Source: Tissierella pigra (GTDB lineage Bacteria > Bacillota > Clostridia > Tissierellales > Tissierellaceae). Taken from it: DNA of 41,350 nucleotides. The notes beneath the pieces were generated by a model that saw only the letters and a program-made list of their open reading frames with translations, was not told the origin of the DNA and searched no databases. The DNA lies in the NCBI RefSeq assembly GCF_009695605.1, contig NZ_VUNQ01000031.1, forward strand, positions 1-41,350, read 5' to 3'. This document shows positions 1 to 7,219 of the stretch, piece by piece. Within the stretch, counting starts at the first letter, position 1. Each line of letters starts with the position of its first letter. The position numbers were made by a program, and so were the translations under genes.

Positions 1-20
1 TCTGTTATAATTGTTTTCAT

Positions 21-88
21 AAGGAAAGATCCCTCCGATTTTTGTTTGTTATGGTAAACAACATTATATCAGAGGTCTTTCCTTTTTT
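21..88 (+). terminator. Rho-independent terminator of a gene left of the window
   Basis: The arms 21-39 and 69-85 are complementary over about 16 pairs, starting AAGGAAAGA and ending TCTTTCCTT, and a run of six T follows. It probably ends a rightward gene that lies outside the window. The loop is long (about 29 nt). Confidence 0.6.
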
Positions 89-97
89 CATATTTAC

Positions 98-159
98 TTG
101 TCACAAATGTATTGTCTCATATCAAAAATAGGTTTTTATATTAACAGTTGTGACAAATG
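98..159. promoter_or_regulatory. pair of TTGTNACAA operator-like palindromes
   Basis: The 12-mers TTGTCACAAATG (98-109) and TTGTGACAAATG (148-159) differ at one base and lie exactly 50 bp apart on the same strand. Each contains the 9-bp palindrome TTGT(C/G)ACAA. The pair sits directly upstream of the peptidase gene, where a dimeric regulator could bind two faces of the helix in phase. No regulator is identified; this is read from sequence symmetry only. Confidence 0.35.
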
Positions 160-271
160 GAAATAAAAGTCATAACATTTGGATATATTCATAGATTTGT
201 TAGTAGAACTAGCTTCTTACTTTATTAAATTTATTAATATAGTATTTTATTTTATGAACGGGGGAATGATT

Positions 272-1036
272 GTGAAATTTAAAAAGTGCATGGCAGTTAT
301 AATCGTATTTATGATTTTTATAGGATATAAGATATATGCTTTAAAAACAAACAATGTAATACATAAGGGATATGATTATTCAGTAACAACCTTCATCAAA
401 GACGATGAAAACAATCTAAGTATAGAAAAAGGCAAAACTGATGATATAGAGGAACCAGAAACTATATTTACTTTTAATCCGTTGTCAGAAGAAATAAAGG
501 ATAAGATTTTAGGAATATCATTTAAAGAAAATAACAATATAAAAATAGAAGATTTAGCTTATATTCAAGTAACTTATTGGGGATTTGATGATAAAGAACA
601 TGTAGGAGAACTTATTGTAAATAAAGTAGTATCAGAGGATGTTATTGAGATTTTTAAAGAATTATATGAGGCTAAATTTCCTATTGAAAAAATAAGATTA
701 ATTGATGATTATAATGCAAATGATGAATTATCCATGTTAGACAATAATACTTCAGCATTTTGCTATAGAGAAATTGTAGGCAGTAAAAAAATATCCAACC
801 ATGGTTATGGAGTGGCCATAGATATTAACCCAGTACAGAATCCTTATGTTAAAAACAACATAGTATCACCTGAAAGTAGTAGAGAATATCTAGACAGAGA
901 AAATATTAGAAAAGGTATGATAGTTAAAGGAGACAACTGCTATAATGCCTTTATAAGTAGAGGATGGGAATGGGGTGGAGAATGGAAGTCATTAAAGGAT
1001 TATCAACATTTTGAATTTAAAATACCTAATAATTAG
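272..1036 (+). CDS. M15-family zinc D-Ala-D-Ala carboxypeptidase-like protein, membrane-anchored
   Basis: This is a peptidoglycan peptidase of the M15 (VanY/CwlK-like) family, predicted to act outside the membrane on peptide stems of the cell wall. An N-terminal hydrophobic segment (about residues 7-25) should anchor or export it. The zinc site is visible as SNHGYGVAIDI, which gives the SxHxxGxAxD ligands His and Asp, and as the C-terminal DYQHFEF, which supplies the third ligand. I chose the GTG at 272 because GGGGG (260-264) is spaced 7 nt before it. The reading frame is open back to 179, and an ATG at 266 is too close to the ribosome site. The gene stands alone and ends just before a bidirectional terminator. 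The exact bond cleaved (D,D- or L,D-) cannot be told from sequence. Confidence 0.8.
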   Translation: MKFKKCMAVIIVFMIFIGYKIYALKTNNVIHKGYDYSVTTFIKDDENNLSIEKGKTDDIEEPETIFTFNPLSEEIKDKILGISFKENNNIKIEDLAYIQVTYWGFDDKEHVGELIVNKVVSEDVIEIFKELYEAKFPIEKIRLIDDYNANDELSMLDNNTSAFCYREIVGSKKISNHGYGVAIDINPVQNPYVKNNIVSPESSREYLDRENIRKGMIVKGDNCYNAFISRGWEWGGEWKSLKDYQHFEFKIPNN

Positions 1037-1073
1037 GGATTTAGTATACCTTTTATTTGGTTGGCAATAAGAT

Positions 1074-1115
1074 AAAAATAATCCATAGATTTTGCAAAAT
1101 CTATGGATTATTTTT
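1074..1115. terminator. bidirectional terminator, 20-bp perfect stem
   Basis: The arms 1074-1093 and 1096-1115 are perfectly complementary with a 2-nt loop. The AAAAATAATCC...GGATTATTTTT ends give a T-run in both directions. It serves the peptidase gene on the plus strand and the GNAT relic on the minus strand. Confidence 0.85.
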
Positions 1116-1121
1116 ATATCT

Positions 1122-1379
1122 CTAACCATTGTTACGATGATTTATATCAATGATTATGTCACAAATCCAATAAACTGTAGAGAAATCTGTAACGACTCTA
1201 CCAAATCCAACTAATTTTTCATTCTGGTATACCCCATAACAGATGGAGTTTTCAACTGATTTGAATATTGTTTTTTCAGCTCTTTCATTAGCCCAATAAG
1301 ATTGTCTGAGTAATGAATTTACTGCTTCAATATTTAATTTTGATTTATCAGTAGAGATATAATACTCAAGGTTGTTCAT
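1122..1379 (-). pseudogene. GNAT acetyltransferase, truncated after the central strands
   Basis: This 85-residue frame matches the first half of a GNAT N-acetyltransferase: an N-terminal helix region, then VGFGRVVTDFSTVYWICDI, the typical central beta strands before the acetyl-CoA loop. The frame stops at IDINHRNNG, exactly where the R/QxxGxG/A pyrophosphate loop and the rest of the fold (about 50 residues) should follow. The cofactor-binding half is therefore absent, and the stop falls beside the shared terminator at 1074-1115. The start is good: GGAGG with 5 nt spacing to ATG. It is probably a relic left by a deletion rather than a working enzyme, although the short protein could still be made. 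Confidence 0.7.
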
Positions 1380-1428
1380 TTTACTACCTCCATAACTTTA
1401 AATAATAATTTATACAATCCCATATAAG

Positions 1429-2670
1429 TTATTTAGATATTATAACTGAATTAGATTCTAGAATGATTTCAAGAGAATTACATAGGCTATCGATTTCTTC
1501 ACTTTTAATTATTAAAGGAGCATAGAAATGCAGATAATTATGAGCCTCTGAATATCCAATGAAAAAACCTCTTTTAAGGAGATGCTTAAATACTTCTAAT
1601 GCCTTATGTTTTCTATTAAGAACTGCAACGTTCATCATTCCTCTTCCGCGTACTTCTGTTATTCCACCTGTACGTTCTCCTATTTCAGCTAGTTTGTAAC
1701 GAAAATATTCGCCTATTTTATTTCCATATTCAATGAGGTTTTCATTTAACATGACTTCAACTACTTTTCTTGCTACAATACAACCTAGAGGATCGTCTGT
1801 ATGGGATTGGACGTATCTAAAATCCATTGACTCTACTATCTTTGCCAATTCTGAACGAACTAGCACGCCGCTTATGGGATAGCCGTTTCCAAGACCTTTA
1901 CCTAGTGCAATAAAATCAGGGGAGCTTGATTCACTGTCAAAGACCCTATAGTGTTGGAATCCAAACCATTTACCAGTTCTGCCGAAGCCTGTTGTAACTT
2001 CATTGGCTATAACAAAACCTCCTGCATCTCTAATATTTTCAACTAAAAATGTAATTAGCTTATCGGGTGGACACAGAACAAGACCTCCTGAATTTCCAGG
2101 TTCGAAAACAAATGCTGCCATATGTGAGAAATCTATATGATTATGTTTGCCACATTCTCCACAGTTAGAATCTTTTGTACAGTTAAGGCACTCATATACA
2201 TCTAGATCCATCCATTGATTAGGATTTCTAGGCATCCTTAGTTCTGTTGATGTACCAAGATAAGAAATTGATAAGGAGAGCTTCTTTAGTCTACCAGTAA
2301 CAAGTTCAGCTAGTAAGACAGCTAGAGAAACAGCTTCACTTCCTGATGACATAAAGGTACCTTTATAATTTCCTTTAAGTTTAGATGCTGCAGTAAGTTC
2401 TTTTACTAAGGCACCTGGGTGTTCTGTATCAAAATATTGATGAGTATGAAATAAATGTCCTGCATTTTCAACTATAGTATCTACCACTTCTTTCTTGCTA
2501 TGACCTAGGACAGCAGCCCAACATCCTGATTCAAAGTCAATCAATTCTCCATATTCCTTAGTTTTGATTCGGGTACCTAAAGTTCCCATGACTGTTAGAG
2601 AAACATTTGGACTTACAAACATTTTCATGCACTTATCTTTGTATAGTTCATCCACCTTTATTACCTCCAA
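1429..2670 (-). CDS. class III PLP-dependent aminotransferase with a four-cysteine insert
   Basis: This is a fold-type I, class III aminotransferase (413 aa, full length for the family), related to 4-aminobutyrate, acetylornithine and beta-amino acid transaminases. Visible are SSGSEAV at 108-114 (phosphate cup), IANEVTTGFGRTG at 221-233 and IALGKGLGNGYP with the Schiff-base Lys258. Two features stand out. The Asp that normally contacts the PLP ring nitrogen in the DEV motif is Asn223. Residues 161-173 carry CxxC-x5-CxxC, in the region where animal GABA transaminases have a CxxC that holds a [2Fe-2S] cluster. The gene is divergent from a MocR regulator, the usual pairing for substrate-induced amine or amino acid catabolism such as gabR/gabT. 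The substrate cannot be named. Confidence 0.85.
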   Translation of the reverse strand: MEVIKVDELYKDKCMKMFVSPNVSLTVMGTLGTRIKTKEYGELIDFESGCWAAVLGHSKKEVVDTIVENAGHLFHTHQYFDTEHPGALVKELTAASKLKGNYKGTFMSSGSEAVSLAVLLAELVTGRLKKLSLSISYLGTSTELRMPRNPNQWMDLDVYECLNCTKDSNCGECGKHNHIDFSHMAAFVFEPGNSGGLVLCPPDKLITFLVENIRDAGGFVIANEVTTGFGRTGKWFGFQHYRVFDSESSSPDFIALGKGLGNGYPISGVLVRSELAKIVESMDFRYVQSHTDDPLGCIVARKVVEVMLNENLIEYGNKIGEYFRYKLAEIGERTGGITEVRGRGMMNVAVLNRKHKALEVFKHLLKRGFFIGYSEAHNYLHFYAPLIIKSEEIDSLCNSLEIILESNSVIISK

Positions 2671-2692
2671 TATATTGAATTATTGTAAATTA

Positions 2693-2721
2693 AGTATATA
2701 ATGAAAAATATAGTAGTTCAA
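2693..2721 (-). promoter_or_regulatory. sigma-A-type promoter of the aminotransferase gene
   Basis: Read on the minus strand there is TTGAAC (2721-2716), a 17-bp spacer and TATACT (2698-2693). It points at the aminotransferase start 23 bp further on, and the AGGAGG-like site follows at the expected place. Confidence 0.65.
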
Positions 2722-2734
2722 TTATGCAAAATCT

Positions 2735-2754
2735 ATTCTGTACTATTACAGAAT
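2735..2754. promoter_or_regulatory. 8+8 bp perfect palindrome, likely MocR operator
   Basis: ATTCTGTA (2735-2742) and TACAGAAT (2747-2754) form a perfect inverted repeat with a 4-bp centre. It lies just upstream of the aminotransferase promoter and overlaps a likely -10 (TACTAT, 2741-2746) of the regulator's own promoter. That position suits activation of the aminotransferase and autorepression of the regulator. The link to MocR is inferred from position. Confidence 0.5.
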
Positions 2755-2772
2755 ATGGGATGGAGGTGAGAA

Positions 2773-4125
2773 ATGATGAAAAAAAGCAAAGTTGAGATAG
2801 TAAAGGATTTTATATTTAGAGAAATTAAGGATGGGCGAATAAAAAATGGTCAGCGGCTTCCCAGTTGCAGAGAAGTATCTTCATATCTTTCTATCAATAA
2901 AATAACTGTAAATAAAGCATATAACGAACTTGAAAGAGAGCATAAAGTATATAGTATTCCCCGTGGAGGTTTTTACTTGGTTGATTCTGAAGAAAGTTTA
3001 AAAGTAGTACAGAAAGAGGTTGATTTCAGGACAGTTAAGCCAGATGAAAAACTTATTCCATATAGGGAATTTACTCATGTAATGAATAAGGCAGTTGATA
3101 TGTATAAAAATACATTGTTTGGATATGAATCTAGTGGAGGACTATCTTCTTTAAGGGATACATTGAAGTATGAATTCCAGAAGGATGGAATATATACTAC
3201 TGCTGAAAGGATAATAGTTACCCATGGAGCCCAACAAGCCATAGGGCTAGTGTTCCAATATCTATTTAGGAAAAGTAAAGGTAAATTACTTGTTGAATCT
3301 CCTACATACAATCTTGCTTTAAAATTGGCAGATCATTTAGGGATTGATATTATGGGAATTGAAAGGAGGGTTGATGGTTTTGACTATAACGAAATGGAAA
3401 TGATATTTAAGTCAGGTGAAATTACTGCCTTTTATATTATACCAAGACATCATAATCCCACAGGTTATACTCTTTCTGAAAAAGACAAACAGAAAATTGC
3501 CGAACTCTCTTTTAAATATAATGTGTTTATTATAGAAGATGACTATTTAGCAGATATAGGCTCAAAAAAAGGTTCCATGCCAATACATTATTATGATATA
3601 AGGAAAAGTACTATTTATATACGAAGCTTTTCAAAAGCTTTCATGCCTGGAATAAGAATGGGGGCAGCAGTACTTCCAGAGTCCATGATTGAAGAAGTGA
3701 TTAATATTAAGCATATTAGTGATTTGAATACATCAAAAATTCCACAAGCAGCACTGGATATTTTCATAAAATCAGGAATGTATGAAAAACATATTAAAAA
3801 GGTGAAAAAATCTTATGAAACCAAACTTAAGAAGGCATCTGAAATTGTTAAATCATTAAGCTCACTAGATTCCAGTTGGTATGTTCCAGAGCATGGAATA
3901 TTCATATGGCTTCATCTTCCTGAAGATATAGAGGCTGTAGAACTTGAAAAGAAACTTAAAGATCATGGGATTTTGGTAAAAACAGCATTAGAATTCTTCC
4001 CCGAAGAATGGTTTGAAAAGAAAAATCGGAAGGATTGCAACTACATAAGGCTTTGTATATCTGGTGTTCCAGAAGAAAATATAGATGCTTTGGCTACTAT
4101 AATTTCAGTTATGGAAGCTGAATAA
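2773..4125 (+). CDS. MocR-type transcriptional regulator (GntR wHTH plus aminotransferase-like domain)
   Basis: Residues 1-75 form a GntR winged helix (GQRLPSCREVSSYLSINKIT) and about 95-450 form a fold-type I aminotransferase-like sensor domain. The PLP lysine is kept: SFSKAFMPGIRMGA, Lys288. HNPTG (228-231 region) and EDDY (255-258) are also present, so the protein should bind PLP as GabR, PdxR and TauR do, and sense an amine or amino acid adduct. It starts at 2773 or one codon later, behind GGAGG with good spacing. It is divergent from the class III aminotransferase, with a perfect palindrome in the 102-bp gap. It most likely controls that gene and itself. Confidence 0.88.
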   Translation: MMKKSKVEIVKDFIFREIKDGRIKNGQRLPSCREVSSYLSINKITVNKAYNELEREHKVYSIPRGGFYLVDSEESLKVVQKEVDFRTVKPDEKLIPYREFTHVMNKAVDMYKNTLFGYESSGGLSSLRDTLKYEFQKDGIYTTAERIIVTHGAQQAIGLVFQYLFRKSKGKLLVESPTYNLALKLADHLGIDIMGIERRVDGFDYNEMEMIFKSGEITAFYIIPRHHNPTGYTLSEKDKQKIAELSFKYNVFIIEDDYLADIGSKKGSMPIHYYDIRKSTIYIRSFSKAFMPGIRMGAAVLPESMIEEVINIKHISDLNTSKIPQAALDIFIKSGMYEKHIKKVKKSYETKLKKASEIVKSLSSLDSSWYVPEHGIFIWLHLPEDIEAVELEKKLKDHGILVKTALEFFPEEWFEKKNRKDCNYIRLCISGVPEENIDALATIISVMEAE

Positions 4126-4145
4126 CTATGTGTACAAGTAAATCA

Positions 4146-4175
4146 AGGGATGAAGTTTAATTAAGCCTCATCCCT
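4146..4175 (+). terminator. weak stem-loop after the MocR gene
   Basis: AGGGATGA (4146-4153) pairs with TCATCCCT (4168-4175) across a 14-nt loop. No clear T-run follows, so termination is only tentative. Confidence 0.35.
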
Positions 4176-4210
4176 AAATATGGTATATGTTTTTAAATAT
4201 TACTTCTTTA

Positions 4211-5137
4211 CTATTTTATACTTTGAGGGACTTTGTCCATAGTCCTTTCTTCAACGTATATATCTATACTATTATTAAAAGTATCTTTATACTCTTTCAA
4301 TTTTTCTTGTGCTTCTTTATCTGAATTATATTGACCCAGTTCATATAAGTATGTTTCATTGCTATCTTTTAAAATTCTAAGGTCTTCTATTTCAAATAAC
4401 ATTTCTTCAAGAAAAGCAAATTCTTCTCCTTTTTCATAAGAACTAGTTCTTATGGAATATATTTTTTGTTCTGAAGTTTTTTCTGTATTTTTTGAAATTT
4501 GTATTTTTATATAAGCAGGATTTTTATATTCCTCTACTTTGAAATCAATTGGTTGATTAAATACTATGTTGAATCTTTGTGCAGAGTCATCTAAAGTCAT
4601 TAATTCATAGATATCTTGGATATATTCACTCTTTTTTAACTCTTCAAAGTACTTATTGGCAGAAAGACCTCTTGCACCAGATATAGAAAATGTCATTGTA
4701 AAAGGTGCTTCCTTATAATCCACATTAAAAAATGGTGCAATTTCTTGGTTTTCTTTATTAAAGCCATCAAAGTTTATTGTGATAATATCAGAATCTTTTT
4801 TTTGGTCTAGAGATATAAAATTTACATCAATGCCGTCAGTTATTTTACCTCCTTGAGAACTTCCATTATTAAATTGAAGTATATTAACTAGTGTGCCTAA
4901 AACGGGAACACCTTCAAGACTATTTGCAAAGGATGGGGAAATGTTTATACTAAGAGTAAATATTCCAACTGCCGCAGCTACTGATATAAAGCTATTAATT
5001 ATTTTTTTCTTGCTTTTATTATTTTTTTTCATATAATTCTCTCCCTTTATTATTGAATTGTTAATTGTATCGTTTAAGGCATCAGGTATTTTTATATCTG
5101 AATAAATTTTTTTCAAATCATCAATATTATTATTCAA
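4211..5137 (-). CDS. DUF4179-type anti-sigma factor, single-pass membrane protein
   Basis: This protein has a short N-terminal cytoplasmic part (residues 1-45, the expected sigma-binding region), one membrane segment (about 46-66) and a large extracellular part. Just after the membrane segment comes NISPSFANSLEGVPVLGTLV, the typical DUF4179 sequence found in anti-sigma factors encoded next to ECF sigma genes. The start is a TTG at 5137, with AAGGAGGG spaced 8 nt before it, and it overlaps the sigma gene's stop by 8 nt, so the two are translationally coupled. The extracellular half (80-308) is where a signal would be sensed. Its ligand or stress is unknown. Overlap and family together make the anti-sigma assignment quite safe. 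Confidence 0.8.
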   Translation of the reverse strand: MNNNIDDLKKIYSDIKIPDALNDTINNSIIKGENYMKKNNKSKKKIINSFISVAAAVGIFTLSINISPSFANSLEGVPVLGTLVNILQFNNGSSQGGKITDGIDVNFISLDQKKDSDIITINFDGFNKENQEIAPFFNVDYKEAPFTMTFSISGARGLSANKYFEELKKSEYIQDIYELMTLDDSAQRFNIVFNQPIDFKVEEYKNPAYIKIQISKNTEKTSEQKIYSIRTSSYEKGEEFAFLEEMLFEIEDLRILKDSNETYLYELGQYNSDKEAQEKLKEYKDTFNNSIDIYVEERTMDKVPQSIK

Positions 5138-5648
5138 AATCTTCGCCCTCCTTAAGTTCTATTTTCAAAAGTTCTATTGCCTTATAAAGCCTAGTTTTTA
5201 CTGTACTTAAAGGAAGTTCTAGAATTTCAGCTATTTCTTTCAACTTTAAGTTCTGAGAGTATCTTAATATTATGACAATTTTATAATTATGGTCTAACTT
5301 TTCTAAGGCTTCTTTTAAGTCAATGGATTCCACAATATCATTTTTTTCATTATTTAAACTTTCTATAGTCTTATTATCTAGATATAAAATTCTTTTAGAT
5401 TTGTTTATAAAATTAATAGCACAATTGATGACTATACGAACGATCCATGTATTAAAATATTCTGGATGTTTTAACTTACTTATTGATATATATGATTTAT
5501 AGACTGCTTCCCCTATAATATCAAGTGCATCCTGTTCATTGTGTACATAGCTATATGCAATTCTATATAAATCTTCTTTTTTGCTATTTATAAGAAGGCC
5601 AAAACTCTCACCATCTCCCTTTATTGCTTTAAGAACTAATTTTTCCAG
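5130..5648 (-). CDS. ECF-family RNA polymerase sigma factor
   Basis: An extracytoplasmic-function sigma factor of about 172 residues. Region 2 contains SYVHNEQDALDIIGEAVYKS, the core-binding and -10 recognition part. Region 4 contains LKEIAEILELPLSTVKTRLY, a helix-turn-helix for the -35. The only start that fits the family's length is unusual: CTG at 5648 giving EKLVLKAIKGDGESF, with AAGGAGG spaced 8 nt before it. An ATA 3 nt earlier is the alternative, and the frame is open up to 5708. The gene overlaps the anti-sigma gene by 8 nt. Such pairs usually activate their own operon in response to envelope stress. Confidence 0.85.
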   Translation of the reverse strand: MEKLVLKAIKGDGESFGLLINSKKEDLYRIAYSYVHNEQDALDIIGEAVYKSYISISKLKHPEYFNTWIVRIVINCAINFINKSKRILYLDNKTIESLNNEKNDIVESIDLKEALEKLDHNYKIVIILRYSQNLKLKEIAEILELPLSTVKTRLYKAIELLKIELKEGEDFE

Positions 5649-5760
5649 TATAACCACCTCCTTGAGAATAAAATATGAGCTCATTTTTATTATCTGTCTA
5701 TTAGACAATTATATAGCTGAAAAAGTTTTATTAAATTATATATTATTTTTATATATGTGA

Positions 5761-5886
5761 TTATTGAATTATATCTTAAAGAGTAATTATACTTTTTTAG
5801 ATAATTTTTTAAATCTAATATCTGATGATAGTATGACTATAATTGTTGAAGACAGCAATCATTATATAAATAAAGTTAGAGAATAA
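5761..5886 (+). pseudogene. possible C-terminal gene relic (41 codons)
   Basis: The frame 5761-5886 translates to a protein-like stretch containing NFLNLISDDSMTIIVEDSNH and ending INKVRE, with no ribosome site before it. It has normal codon use for this genome and looks like the tail of a lost gene. I do not recognise a family. The rest of 5649-5901 shows nothing I can name. Confidence 0.2.
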
Positions 5887-5901
5887 ATTATATTTTGTAC
5901 C

Positions 5902-5930
5902 TTGATTATGTTATTATTATAAGATATACT
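5902..5930 (+). promoter_or_regulatory. promoter of the thiamin riboswitch operon
   Basis: TTGATT (5902-5907), a 17-bp spacer and TATACT (5925-5930) match the vegetative consensus well. Transcription would begin just before the first TPP aptamer. Confidence 0.7.
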
Positions 5931-5943
5931 CAATATAGTTAAT

Positions 5944-6085
5944 ATTTGCGGGGGGACTAGAAGTAGTTGAGAAGGTAAAACCTGACCCTTTGAACCTGTT
6001 GGTTAATACCAACGTAGGGAAGCAAATCACTTACATTATTGTATTTGATTAGGGTGCTTCTCCGTGTAGAGAAGTACCCTATTAT
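5944..6085 (+). ncRNA. TPP (THI-box) riboswitch, copy 1, with terminator platform
   Basis: The THI-box core is clear: GTTGAGAAGG, then ACCCTTTGAACCTG and CCAACGTAGGGAAGC. The closing P1 helix is ATTTGC (5944-5949) with GCAAAT (6022-6027). Downstream a 12-bp stem, 6051-6062 with 6069-6080, is followed by a broken T-rich run. The element GAAGCA (6019-6024), part of the aptamer's 3' side, is fully complementary to TGCTTC (6055-6060) in the terminator's left arm. This supplies a simple switch: without TPP the two pair and block the terminator, while with TPP the aptamer holds GAAGCA and the terminator forms. Confidence 0.92.
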
Positions 6086-6128
6086 TATTTAAGATAGGAT
6101 TATTAAGTAAAAAATGAATATAGTTAAT

Positions 6129-6275
6129 ATTTGCGGGGGGACTAGAAATAGTTGAGAAGGTAAAACCTGACCCTTTGAACCTGTTGGTTAATACCAACGT
6201 AGGGAAGCAAATCACTTACATTATTGTATTTGATTAGGGTGCTTCTCCATATAGGGAAGTACCCTAGTTTATTAT
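6129..6275 (+). ncRNA. TPP (THI-box) riboswitch, copy 2, in tandem
   Basis: This is a second complete THI-box 185 bp after the first. The repeat units 5932-6081 and 6117-6266 match at 146 of 150 positions. One change is in the aptamer (G5963 to A6148) and three are in the terminator hairpin. The hairpin changes keep the stem paired, a C-G pair type being matched by a G-U alternative. The AT-rich run after the stem is poorer in T than in copy 1. It directly precedes thiD and its AAGGAGGAG site. Confidence 0.92.
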
Positions 6276-6302
6276 ATATAAAGAAGAAAAGGAGGAGTTT
6301 AA

Positions 6303-7124
6303 ATGAAAAAGGTACTTAGTATTGCTGGATCAGATTGTAGTGGAGGTGCTGGTATACAGGCAGATTTAAAAACATTTTCAGCACATGGAGTATTTGGAAT
6401 GAGTGTCATTGTTTCAGTAGTAGCAGAAAATACCAGCCGTGTTATGGATATACAGGATATTACTCCAGATATGATTGAAAGTCAGATTGATGCAGTATTT
6501 GAAGATATTGAAGTTGATGCTGTGAAAATTGGCATGCTGTCTACACAATTTTGCATGGAGGCAGTAGCAAGAAAACTTGAGCAATATAAGCCATGTAATG
6601 TTGTAATTGATCCTGTAATGTATGCGAAAAATGGGTGTCCGCTTATGGACCCCGATTCCATAGATACGTTGATTAAAGTTGTACTACCTTATGCTGATTT
6701 ACTTACACCTAATATTCCAGAAGCTGAGAAGATATCAAATATCAAAATAAGAAACACAGAAGATATGAAAATAGCAGCAAAACTTATTTATGACATGGGA
6801 TGTAAAAATGTTCTTGTTAAAGGTGGTCATGCTATTGGAGATGCACTGGATATTTTATATGACGGTAAAGAGTTTTATTATTTTAAAACCCAGCGTATAA
6901 ATACGAAAAATACCCATGGGACAGGTTGCACCTTTTCTTCGGCTATTGCTTCCAATCTTGCACATGGTATGCCTATGTCTATTGCCGTAGAACAGGCTAA
7001 AAAATATATTACAACAGCAATAGAACATTCCTTAAATATTGGTAAGGGTAATGGACCAACACACCATTTCTATGACCTATATAAAAATGGTTTGAACATC
7101 AAGGAAAGTAAAGGAGATTTGTAA
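6303..7124 (+). CDS. thiD: hydroxymethylpyrimidine/phosphomethylpyrimidine kinase
   Basis: ThiD phosphorylates hydroxymethylpyrimidine (HMP) and HMP phosphate to HMP diphosphate, the pyrimidine half of thiamin. The family signature SIAGSDCSGGAGIQADLKTF opens the protein, the ribokinase-fold anion hole GTGCTFSSAIAS is near the C-terminus, and NVVIDPVMYAKNG is the central nucleotide/substrate motif. The length of 273 aa is usual. ATG at 6303 follows AAGGAGGAG. It is the first gene of thiD-thiM-thiE behind two TPP riboswitches. The set lacks thiC and thiG here, so this operon serves salvage of HMP and thiazole rather than full synthesis. Confidence 0.95.
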   Translation: MKKVLSIAGSDCSGGAGIQADLKTFSAHGVFGMSVIVSVVAENTSRVMDIQDITPDMIESQIDAVFEDIEVDAVKIGMLSTQFCMEAVARKLEQYKPCNVVIDPVMYAKNGCPLMDPDSIDTLIKVVLPYADLLTPNIPEAEKISNIKIRNTEDMKIAAKLIYDMGCKNVLVKGGHAIGDALDILYDGKEFYYFKTQRINTKNTHGTGCTFSSAIASNLAHGMPMSIAVEQAKKYITTAIEHSLNIGKGNGPTHHFYDLYKNGLNIKESKGDL

Positions 7125-7219
7125 TGAAAATGAAAATCAACAGGTGTCTACCTTATCTGTAATGGTAGCTATTGGTTCTATATGCTTTATTATAAATAAA
7201 AGAAAGGTTGGGAGTACTA

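Noticed and set aside
5932-6266. Tandem repeats that could suggest a CRISPR or satellite
   Set aside because: Each unit is a full THI-box aptamer with terminator; two 150-bp units do not form a CRISPR array.
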